Below are positions 1 to 7,857 of a DNA stretch of 11,698 nt, one piece after another. A program made the translations under genes and the position numbers. The DNA is from Desulfobacteraceae bacterium (GTDB lineage: Bacteria > Desulfobacterota > DSM-4660 > Desulfatiglandales > B25-G16), in NCBI GenBank assembly GCA_030669265.1, contig DAOVDY010000006.1:1-11698 (forward strand). The letters are read 5' to 3'. Numbering within the stretch: position 1 is the stretch's first letter; each line of letters begins with the position of its first letter. The notes below the pieces were generated by a model. That model was not told where the DNA came from. It did no database searches and was given only the letters and a program-made list of their open reading frames with translations.

Positions 1-186
1 ATGTTTCTCCAGCAAAAGATGACACCGACTCCAGGAGATCCTGCTCAGGCCAAGATGATGATGCTTCTGCCAATCGTATTTACATTCTTGTTTATTAATT
101 TCCCCTCTGGTTTAGTGCTTTACTGGTTAGTAAACAACATACTTTCAATCGCTCAACAATATAGAATTAATAGACAAGTGGACTAA
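1..186 (+). CDS. yidC: Membrane protein insertase YidC, C-terminal end (5' truncated by window)
   Basis: The reading frame is already open at base 1 and ends with TAA at 184-186, so this is the last 61 residues of a longer protein; the ATG at base 1 is probably an internal Met. The segment contains the YidC/Oxa1 signature: a [10 protein letters not shown] stretch leading into a hydrophobic helix (about residues 20-34), then [20 protein letters not shown], which matches the last transmembrane region of YidC/Oxa1/Alb3 insertases. The family inserts and folds inner-membrane proteins, alone or with SecYEG. The following gene is jag, the usual partner next to yidC in bacteria, which strengthens the call. 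The N-terminal part lies outside the window, so the presence of the large Gram-negative periplasmic domain cannot be checked here. Confidence 0.93.
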   Translation: MFLQQKMTPTPGDPAQAKMMMLLPIVFTFLFINFPSGLVLYWLVNNILSIAQQYRINRQVD

Positions 187-203
187 TTTTAGGAGGAATT
201 TTT

Positions 204-854
204 ATGTCATCTGTAGAAATAGAAGCAAAGACAGCGCAAGAGGCCATTGAAAAAGCCTGTGAACATTTTCATTTAAGCGAGGAGGAGCTTGATATAGAGG
301 TGCTGGAAAGCAGGTCTGCTGGAATTTTTGGTTTAGCGGGCAACAAGAAGGCTAAAATCAGGGTAACACCAAAAAGGGATAGCAGTATAACGCTTGGCCA
401 CGAAATACTAACAAAGATAATTTCATTAATATCTCCGGATACAAAGATATCTGCAGAAAAAAAAGGCGATGATATTGTTCTAAATATCGAGGGAAACAAC
501 CCTGGAATCCTGATAGGTCCTAAGGGTAAGACCTTGGAGGCTTTGGAGTTTATTATCAATAAGGCAGTAAATAAGGCATCTGAAAAAAAGGTAAGGGTAA
601 TCGTTGATGCAGAGAATTACAGGCAACGAAGAGAGGAATTCCTAAAGAGGCTGGCATTTAAAATGGGCGAAAAGGCTAAGAAGACAAGAAAAACTGTCAC
701 CATAGATCCAATGAGTCCGCACGACAGAAGAATAGTTCATCTCGTACTTAAAGGAGATTACCAGCTTCAAACAAAAAGTGACGGTGAAGGCTTCTTTAAG
801 AGTGTTTTTATTATTCCAAACAAAAAGAAAATTGATAAAAACCAGAATGATTAG
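204..854 (+). CDS. jag: Jag/KhpB-like RNA-binding protein (Jag_N, KH, R3H)
   Basis: A 216-residue cytoplasmic single-strand nucleic acid-binding protein. Residues 1-54 form a Jag_N domain (SVEIEAKTAQEAIEKA, then SRSAGIFGLAG). Residues about 80-135 are a KH domain with the GxxG loop GPKGKT at 105-110. Residues about 137-205 are an R3H domain with the ENYRQRREE helix and the PHDRRIVH motif at 172-179. The linker between Jag_N and KH is short compared with many Firmicutes homologues. The start is supported by a perfect AGGAGG at 191-196, 7 nt before ATG, and by the Jag_N domain beginning at residue 1. It lies 17 nt after yidC and 21 nt before mnmE, probably one transcript. In Gram-positive bacteria the family (KhpB/EloR) binds small RNAs and affects division; its role in other phyla is less clear. 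Confidence 0.93.
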   Translation: MSSVEIEAKTAQEAIEKACEHFHLSEEELDIEVLESRSAGIFGLAGNKKAKIRVTPKRDSSITLGHEILTKIISLISPDTKISAEKKGDDIVLNIEGNNPGILIGPKGKTLEALEFIINKAVNKASEKKVRVIVDAENYRQRREEFLKRLAFKMGEKAKKTRKTVTIDPMSPHDRRIVHLVLKGDYQLQTKSDGEGFFKSVFIIPNKKKIDKNQND

Positions 855-875
855 TCCCCCGTTGCTTCTTCTATT

Positions 876-2261
876 ATGGATTATAAAGAGGAGACTATTG
901 CTGCTATAGCCACACCAATAGGGATAGGTGGCATAGGAATAATTAGGATTAGCGGGCACAACGCTGAAGATATTGCACGGAAAATTTTTCGATCAAAGAG
1001 TCAAATTAAATCATTTGATAGTTTTCGCCTCTACTTAGGCCATATTATCGACCCAGAATCAAACCTTCCTATCGACGAAGTTCTGCTTTCCATAATGCGC
1101 GCCCCATTCTCTTATACCCGAGAAGACGTGGTCGAGGTTAATTCCCATAGCGGCTACGCAATCCTGTCACACATGCTCCAAATAATTCTTCGAACGGGTG
1201 CCAGGTTGGCTAGACCTGGGGAATTCACCCTCAGGGCGTTCCTCAACGGGAGGATTGATTTGACCCAGGCCGAGGCAATTATAGACTTAGTAAATGCGAA
1301 AGGCGATATGTCAGTGAGACTGGCAACCAACCAGCTCGTTGGAGGGTTAAAAACAAAAATTAGTGAAATCAGGCAGGTGCTTATTGAAATCCTTACAGAA
1401 ATAGAGTGTTCAATAGATTTTCCCGATGAAGAATCTCCTAAATTAACGAAATCACACCTAGCAGACCGTCTAAACGAAAAGGTTTTAAAGCCAATTAAAC
1501 AACTTATAGCTGCGTATACGCAAAGAAAGATATGGCACGAGGGTATCGCCGTAGTTATAGCCGGACGGGTCAATGTCGGTAAATCGAGTATTTTAAATAG
1601 GTTTTTGCAAGAAGACAGGGCAATCGTCACACCCATACCAGGTACAACACGGGATATTCTCGAATATATGGTTACCATCGAAGGGCTACCTGTAAAGCTG
1701 GTAGATACAGCTGGTATGCGAAAGGTTAAAGGGGAGGTCGAAAGGAAAGGTGTAGATTTAACAAACACTCAGCTCGGCCTGGCTGATTTAACTCTTTTGG
1801 TGATCGACCGAAGTAGGCCCTTAAATAAATACGACTTACACCTATTACAAAAAGTTGATACAACGGCCACCATAGTGGTTTTAAACAAAATTGATCTCCC
1901 CGCAAAACTAAGTGATAAGAAGATTAATACAGTGTTTCAACGCTTCCCTAAGGTTGCTGTTTCGGCCCTTACAGGGAAAGAATTTAATACACTCAATGAA
2001 GCAATCTTTAATGCGGTTGTCAGTAAAAAAATAGATATGTTTTCAACACCTATTATTCCTAATTTAAGACATAAAACTACATTAACTAACGCTTCTATGT
2101 TTTTAGAAAAAGCCTTTATAAATTTAATAAATGGTTTTCCGTTGGAAATAGTAGCAGAAGATCTTTCTTGGGCAAAGAATGCTATAGACGAAATAACAGG
2201 AAATAAAACGACTGAAGAAATACTGAGCAACATCTTTAGTAAATTTTGTATTGGTAAATGA
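876..2261 (+). CDS. mnmE: tRNA uridine-5-carboxymethylaminomethyl modification GTPase MnmE (TrmE)
   Basis: A full-length 461-residue MnmE, which with MnmG installs the cmnm5/nm5 modification on the wobble U34 of tRNAs using a tetrahydrofolate-derived carbon and GTP hydrolysis. The N-terminal folate-binding domain is seen as TIAAIATPIGIGGIGIIRIS (7-26) and ARPGEFTLRAFLNGRIDLTQ (112-131). The inserted G domain has the P-loop GRVNVGKS (230-237, usually GxPNVGKS), switch I PIPGTTRD (253-260), DTAG (277-280), NKID (337-340) and SAL (363-365). The C-terminus ends in the diagnostic FCIGK with Cys458. The ATG at 876 directly begins the family's conserved N-terminus, but no Shine-Dalgarno is visible: the preceding bases are pyrimidine-rich. 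The frame is the same as that of jag, closed by jag's TAG at 852-854. Translational coupling to jag is a reasonable inference. No mnmG is seen next to it. Confidence 0.96.
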   Translation: MDYKEETIAAIATPIGIGGIGIIRISGHNAEDIARKIFRSKSQIKSFDSFRLYLGHIIDPESNLPIDEVLLSIMRAPFSYTREDVVEVNSHSGYAILSHMLQIILRTGARLARPGEFTLRAFLNGRIDLTQAEAIIDLVNAKGDMSVRLATNQLVGGLKTKISEIRQVLIEILTEIECSIDFPDEESPKLTKSHLADRLNEKVLKPIKQLIAAYTQRKIWHEGIAVVIAGRVNVGKSSILNRFLQEDRAIVTPIPGTTRDILEYMVTIEGLPVKLVDTAGMRKVKGEVERKGVDLTNTQLGLADLTLLVIDRSRPLNKYDLHLLQKVDTTATIVVLNKIDLPAKLSDKKINTVFQRFPKVAVSALTGKEFNTLNEAIFNAVVSKKIDMFSTPIIPNLRHKTTLTNASMFLEKAFINLINGFPLEIVAEDLSWAKNAIDEITGNKTTEEILSNIFSKFCIGK

Positions 2262-2309
2262 TTCTTTAATAATTTCTTAAAATCGTCGCTTCTTGGCTTA
2301 ATAAATCTA

Positions 2310-2338
2310 TTGTAAATAATAGCCTAATGTTTTATACT
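2310..2338 (+). promoter_or_regulatory. Candidate sigma-70 type promoter for the acyl-CoA dehydrogenase
   Basis: TTGTAA (2310-2315) and TATACT (2333-2338) are separated by exactly 17 nt, matching 4/6 and 5/6 of the housekeeping consensus. A transcript starting about 2345 would have a leader of roughly 190 nt before the ATG at 2536. AT-rich gaps yield such pairs by chance, so this is only a candidate. The rest of the 2262-2535 gap shows no gene and no clear terminator for mnmE. Confidence 0.35.
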
Positions 2339-2442
2339 TCAACATGAATAAGAATTTATTAATCTATATCTTTAGACCACGCCAAAGCTCTTATGGTATT
2401 GGTTAAAAAATGGCCTGATTGTAGATTTAGTCTTTACTGGGA

Positions 2443-2450
2443 TGACGTCA
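2443..2450. promoter_or_regulatory. Perfect 8-bp palindrome TGACGTCA, possible operator
   Basis: TGACGTCA is a perfect palindrome about 86 nt upstream of the acyl-CoA dehydrogenase start and about 105 nt downstream of the candidate -10 box. A further TCA half-like element (GGGTCA) follows directly at 2451-2456. Fatty-acid and acyl-CoA genes are often controlled by FadR- or TetR-type repressors that bind short palindromes, but nothing here identifies a regulator. An 8-mer palindrome can occur by chance. Confidence 0.2.
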
Positions 2451-2535
2451 GGGTCACGCCTTAAACATTAAATCGATCTAAAGAAATGGATGGAGACGCT
2501 TAACAATTTAACATTATAGTAAGGAGGTAAGAAAT

Positions 2536-3699
2536 ATGGATTTTGAATTATCTGAAGAACTGCAAATGCTTAAGGATATGGTTCGTAATTTTGTAGACGA
2601 GAAAATTTCTCCGTTTGCAGATGACTGGGAAGAAAACCACCATTTCCCATACGAAGAGGCTATTAAACCGATGGGTGAGTTGGGTTTTTTCGGCACAGTT
2701 ATCCCTGAGGAATACGGGGGAAACAATATGGGTTGGCTGGCAGCTATAATACTAACTGAGGAAATTGCCCGTGGTTGTAGTGCGTTGCGGGTTCAGATTA
2801 ATATGCAGACAACAGGCAATGCCTTCACCATCAACCATTATGGCAGTGAGGAGTTAAAAAGGAAATATATCCCTAAGTTGGTGAGTGCCGAGTATGTAGG
2901 GGCATTCGCAATGACAGAGCCTAACGCCGGATCTGATGTTATGTCTATGAAATCTACTGCCGAGGACAAAGGAGATCACTGGCTTTTAAACGGCTACAAG
3001 ACATGGATCTCTAATGCCAGTGTTGCAGATGCGGTCATTATTTATGCGTACACGGATAAGGAAGCTAAGTCTAGAGGCATGTCCGCCTTTGTTGTTGAGC
3101 CTAAAAACTTTAATGGAATCACAACCACAGATTTAGATAAAACAGGTACACATGCAACACCCACAGGTGAAATTATCATGGAAAACACCAAGGTCCCGAA
3201 AGAAAACATTATAGGTAAACCAGGGGATGGGGTTAAGATACTTTTTGGCTCCCTTGCTAACTCCCGTCTTTCTGCTGCCGCCGGGGGCGTTGGTGTGGCA
3301 CAAGCCTGTTTAGAGTCCGTTACTAAATATGCTATGGAGCGGGAGCAGTTCGGTCAGGCAGTGGGGAAGTTTCAAATGAATCAAGACATGGTCGCCCAGA
3401 TGGTCTCAGAGATCGAGGCTGCAAGACTATCCTGCTACAGGGCAGCATGGCAAAAGGATCAGGGAATGTTGGGAAATAACATGGAGGTGGCTCAAGCCAA
3501 GTATCTGGCCGCTGAAGTTGCCTACAAGTCCTCTCGATACGCTATGAGTATTCTCGGGGCTTATGGTTACTCTACAGAGTATCCGGTTGCTCGTTATTAC
3601 AGGGATACGCCTCCTTACGGCATGGTAGAGGGATCAACTAATATCTGTAAATTTATCATCGCACAAGATCAACTCGGTATAAGAAAAGCAAATAGATAA
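2536..3699 (+). CDS. Acyl-CoA dehydrogenase, glutaryl-CoA dehydrogenase type (predicted non-decarboxylating)
   Basis: A 387-residue FAD-dependent acyl-CoA dehydrogenase of usual length. It has the N-terminal helical domain (about 1-118), the middle beta domain with AFAMTEPNAGSD (123-134) and WISNA (157-161), and the C-terminal helical domain with REQFGQAVGKFQ (269-280). The catalytic base is Glu365 in MVEGST. From memory of the family, the whole protein closely resembles the glutaryl-CoA dehydrogenase of Desulfococcus multivorans, including SALRVQ near residue 82-87 and the C-terminal LGIRKANR. Decarboxylating enzymes carry Tyr immediately before the catalytic Glu; here it is Val364, the exchange reported for the non-decarboxylating, glutaconyl-CoA-forming type. 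The start is firm: AAGGAGGT at 2521-2528 sits 7 nt before ATG. It stands alone between 274-nt and 259-nt gaps, with no electron-transfer flavoprotein next to it. By one sampled line it is far more GC-rich than dnaN. Another short-chain acyl-CoA substrate remains possible. Confidence 0.85.
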   Translation: MDFELSEELQMLKDMVRNFVDEKISPFADDWEENHHFPYEEAIKPMGELGFFGTVIPEEYGGNNMGWLAAIILTEEIARGCSALRVQINMQTTGNAFTINHYGSEELKRKYIPKLVSAEYVGAFAMTEPNAGSDVMSMKSTAEDKGDHWLLNGYKTWISNASVADAVIIYAYTDKEAKSRGMSAFVVEPKNFNGITTTDLDKTGTHATPTGEIIMENTKVPKENIIGKPGDGVKILFGSLANSRLSAAAGGVGVAQACLESVTKYAMEREQFGQAVGKFQMNQDMVAQMVSEIEAARLSCYRAAWQKDQGMLGNNMEVAQAKYLAAEVAYKSSRYAMSILGAYGYSTEYPVARYYRDTPPYGMVEGSTNICKFIIAQDQLGIRKANR

Positions 3700-3714
3700 G
3701 ACTTGGTGCACTTC

Positions 3715-3732
3715 CCCGCATATGAGTGCGGG
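3715..3732 (+). terminator. Weak stem-loop after the acyl-CoA dehydrogenase
   Basis: CCCGCA (3715-3720) pairs with TGCGGG (3727-3732) around a 6-nt loop, starting 16 nt after the stop codon. A T-rich stretch (about 3743-3757) follows only after some 10 nt, so this is not a textbook rho-independent terminator. It is the only GC-rich hairpin in this otherwise AT-rich gap, which makes a role at the transcript's 3' end plausible. Confidence 0.35.
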
Positions 3733-3749
3733 TGGATAGACGGTTGTTT

Positions 3750-3882
3750 ATTGTTTAAATTAGACGTTGTAAAATTTAGTGTAAAGTTACAAACATATAC
3801 TAGTTTCAAAAGGCTGAATTATAGGAAATATATATATTAAAAAATGTAATGAAAAAAAGATATTAGACGTTTTTTAAACAAT
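3750..3882. repeat. Paired direct and inverted repeats in the AT-rich gap before dnaN
   Basis: ATTAGACGTT occurs at 3759-3768 and again at 3862-3871 as a perfect 10-nt direct repeat. Next to the two copies lie ATTGTTTAAA (3750-3759) and its exact reverse complement TTTAAACAAT (3873-3882). Direct copies about 100 nt apart, flanked by inverted 10-mers, suggest either protein-binding sites or the remains of a small duplication. The stretch between them is very AT-rich, with low-complexity TA runs, and encodes nothing. Confidence 0.45.
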
Positions 3883-3900
3883 TAGGCGCTTCTTTATTAT

Positions 3901-3935
3901 TATTGTTAATAGTATATAATAAAATAATAACAATA
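3901..3935 (+). promoter_or_regulatory. Candidate dnaN promoter with TATAAT centred in an inverted repeat
   Basis: A perfect TATAAT (3915-3920) lies about 38 nt before the dnaN start. It is centred inside an 8-bp inverted repeat, TATTGTTA (3901-3908) and TAACAATA (3928-3935). A good -35 box is missing: the best-spaced hexamer, near 3892-3897, is CTTTAT. The arrangement would suit a repressor covering the promoter, but the region is so AT-rich that part of the symmetry may be accidental. Confidence 0.4.
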
Positions 3936-3958
3936 TAATTTAAATCTTTGGAGTAAAA

Positions 3959-5083
3959 ATGGAAATAAAAATTAATAGAGATATTCTTTTAAAAGGTGTG
4001 TCTCGTATTCAAGGTATCCTGGAAAAAAGAAGTCATATGCCTATATTATCCACAGTACTTTTAATAACTAAAGAAGATAAGGTTGAAATATCAGCAACCG
4101 ATCTAGAGATTGGATTTCAAAATAGTTATCAGGCTGAAATTATCAAACCTGGTAGCATAACGATTTCTGGTAAAAAACTTCTTGATATTGTAAGAGAGAC
4201 TACCAGTAAGAATATTTATATACTAGAAAAAGACAATAACTGGATTTATATTTCCGATAACAAAGCACATTATAATCTCTCATCTCTTCCTGCTGACGAA
4301 TTTCCTATTTTAACAGAGCCAGAAGGCATAATAATGATAGAAATAGACGGTAAATTGTTGGCTGAGATGATTAATAAGACAATTTACTCGATAACTATGG
4401 AAGATACTAGTTTTAAATTGTCAGGTGTTTTTATGGAAATAATAAATAAAAATAAAGAGGATTATTTAAGAATGGTTGCTACTGATGGCCATAGACTCTC
4501 ATTAATTGATAAAAAAGTACCTAAACTTCAAGAAATAGATATAAAACAAGGTGTTATGATTCCTAAAAAAGGTTTAATAGAGTTAAACAAACTTGCTTCA
4601 GAAAATGGAAACATCCTTTTTGGGGTAAAACATAATAATCTTGTAGGAAAAAAAGAAGAGGCTCTTATTGTGATAAGGCTATTAGACACAAAATTTCCTG
4701 ATTATAAAGACGTTATCCTTCCAAAAAAAGAGGATAAAAAAAATATTATAGTTATCAATAGAAACCTTTTATTAGAATCCATGAGAAGAATGATTATTAT
4801 TGGGGGCGATCAGTATCAGGGAGTAAAAATAACTACAGGAGCGGATTATTTAGAGATGGTGTCTGTGAATCCCGATTTAGGTGATGTGGAAGAAAAAATA
4901 GAAATTAAGTATGATGGCGAACCAATAGAGATAGGGTTTAATCCGAAATATTTTATAGACGTACTCCAAACTATGGACAGTGATGTGATTTGTTTAGATA
5001 TTAAGGATCAAACAAGCCCATGTTTAATTACCGGAGAGCAAGACGAGGGCTTTCTTGGTTTACTTATGCCGATGAGGGTGTAA
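3959..5083 (+). CDS. dnaN: DNA polymerase III beta subunit (sliding clamp)
   Basis: A 374-residue DnaN of normal length. The protein is a dimeric ring that encircles DNA and tethers polymerase III and many repair proteins. Clear family landmarks are MPILSTVLL (27-35), ISATDLEIG (44-52), LPADEFP (about 109-115), the central ATDGHRL (about 174-180), the KFPDY segment (about 245-249) and the C-terminal LMPMRV, which forms part of the partner-binding pocket. GGAG at 3950-3953, 5 nt before ATG, supports the start. gyrB follows after only 3 nt, so the two are almost certainly co-transcribed and probably translationally coupled. dnaA and recF, the usual neighbours, are absent within the window. Base composition is notably AT-rich: one sampled 60-nt line is 30% G+C, against 50% in a line from the acyl-CoA dehydrogenase. 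Confidence 0.96.
   Translation: MEIKINRDILLKGVSRIQGILEKRSHMPILSTVLLITKEDKVEISATDLEIGFQNSYQAEIIKPGSITISGKKLLDIVRETTSKNIYILEKDNNWIYISDNKAHYNLSSLPADEFPILTEPEGIIMIEIDGKLLAEMINKTIYSITMEDTSFKLSGVFMEIINKNKEDYLRMVATDGHRLSLIDKKVPKLQEIDIKQGVMIPKKGLIELNKLASENGNILFGVKHNNLVGKKEEALIVIRLLDTKFPDYKDVILPKKEDKKNIIVINRNLLLESMRRMIIIGGDQYQGVKITTGADYLEMVSVNPDLGDVEEKIEIKYDGEPIEIGFNPKYFIDVLQTMDSDVICLDIKDQTSPCLITGEQDEGFLGLLMPMRV
4046..4054 (+). promoter_or_regulatory. Perfect DnaA-box sequence inside dnaN
   Basis: TTATCCACA, the consensus DnaA-binding 9-mer, occurs near the 5' end of dnaN. It coincides with conserved codons (ILST), so coding constraint alone could explain it. No second perfect box was found by eye in the neighbouring gaps, so it does not by itself mark an origin. 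Confidence 0.3.
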
Positions 5084-7465
<2,382 letters not shown>

Positions 7466-7477
7466 AGAATTAAGAAG

Positions 7478-7636
7478 AGTGCCTAAAGCCCGCCCTGGCG
7501 CCACGCGATTGTAACAAGCTAATGCTGCTTTAATAATTCTAAGCGGGAGCTATGAAAATTAGCCCTTGCATGACAGGCCTGCCCGCCATCTGGTAGGCGG
7601 GTCCGGGCCAGGGTTATAAGTGCCTAAAGTGCCTAA
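7478..7636 (+). repeat. AGTGCCTAA direct repeats flanking a 130-nt hairpin-rich segment (possible small insertion)
   Basis: AGTGCCTAAAG occurs at 7478-7488 and again at 7619-7629, and AGTGCCTAA recurs in tandem at 7628-7636. The 130 nt between the two 11-mers (7489-7618) carry near-terminal inverted 7-mers CCCTGGC (7493-7499) and GCCAGGG (7607-7613), an internal CCCGCC/GGCGGG hairpin and the palindrome TGGCGCCA (7496-7503). An 11-bp duplication bounding a short, non-coding, palindrome-ended segment is what a MITE-like insertion would leave. The 9-nt unit is also the left arm of the neighbouring terminator-like stem, so simple duplication of that arm is the alternative. Confidence 0.45.
7582..7601. 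repeat. GC-rich hairpin CCCGCC / GGCGGG
   Basis: CCCGCC (7582-7587) and GGCGGG (7596-7601) form a 6-bp GC stem with an 8-nt loop, inside the possible 130-nt insertion. A third CCCGCC at 7489-7494, at the segment's left end, could compete for the same right arm. The arm sequence recurs in the hairpin at 7718-7734, suggesting a family of intergenic palindromes. Confidence 0.55.
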
Positions 7637-7680
7637 CATTAGGGATCTTACCTGTTGTAACTTTAGGCACTTTTTGTTTT
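7618..7680 (+). terminator. Probable rho-independent terminator of the dnaN-gyrB transcript
   Basis: AAGTGCCTAAAGT (7618-7630) is exactly complementary to ACTTTAGGCACTT (7660-7672), a 13-bp perfect stem. The 29-nt loop holds a small internal hairpin, CCTAA/TTAGG. The right arm runs straight into TTTTTGTTTT (7671-7680), which is the U-tract expected of an intrinsic terminator. The loop is longer than usual and the stem is not GC-rich, so efficiency is uncertain. If it works, gyrA needs its own promoter downstream. Confidence 0.6.
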
Positions 7681-7693
7681 AGTTCACTTGTAA

Positions 7694-7820
7694 TTGCTCA
7701 AAATCCTGTGGATTTTAACCCGCCTTAGGCGGGTAAATTTACTGCTTTTTTAGGGCATAACAAAAAAAGACACCCATGCCCTTCCTTAATGCGCCTAAGG
7801 CGCATTAAATTATTGAGCAG
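7694..7820 (+). promoter_or_regulatory. Candidate structured RNA leader upstream of gyrA (four hairpins within a possible closing stem)
   Basis: Four stem-loops follow one another: AAAATCC/GGATTTT with a 3-nt loop (7700-7716), ACCCGCC/GGCGGGT with a 3-nt loop (7718-7734), AGGGCAT/ATGCCCT with a 17-nt loop (7752-7782), and TTAATGCGCC/GGCGCATTAA with a 3-nt loop (7786-7808). TGCTCAA (7695-7701) and TTGAGCA (7813-7819) could close the whole set, overlapping the first hairpin by two bases. It ends 38 nt before the gyrA start. It could be a cis-acting leader of gyrA mRNA or a cluster of intergenic palindromic repeats. The second and fourth hairpins share the core CGCCTTAGGCG in opposite orientation, which favours the repeat reading. 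It matches no riboswitch known to me. Confidence 0.4.
7786..7808. repeat. Perfect 10-bp palindromic hairpin before gyrA
   Basis: TTAATGCGCC (7786-7795) and GGCGCATTAA (7799-7808) form an uninterrupted 10-bp stem with a TAA loop, the strongest short hairpin in the window. Its core CGCCTAAGGCG (7792-7802) is the reverse complement of the core in the hairpin at 7718-7734. No T-tract follows on either strand, so it is not an obvious terminator. Confidence 0.6.
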
Positions 7821-7857
7821 ATACGTTCACTTTAATCACTTAAATTGAGGTGATGCG

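Noticed and set aside
852..878. Stop-codon readthrough making a Jag-MnmE fusion
   Set aside because: The shared frame has a one-in-three chance of being accidental, and both proteins have complete, normal termini.
1154..1768. 204-residue minus-strand frame opposite mnmE
   Set aside because: It lies wholly within the clearly conserved mnmE coding sequence on the other strand and shows no family motifs: a shadow frame.
2363..2464. Short open stretch in the mnmE-acyl-CoA dehydrogenase gap, with an ATG at 2393 giving 23 codons
   Set aside because: Too short, no ribosome site, no recognisable motif; it also overlaps the palindrome.
3700..3958. Firm call of oriC in the gap before dnaN
   Set aside because: AT-richness and synteny are suggestive, but no cluster of DnaA boxes was found in the gap.
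7707..7715. DnaA-box-like TGTGGATTT in the gyrB-gyrA gap
   Set aside because: It differs from the consensus at two positions and is explained as loop and arm of a hairpin.
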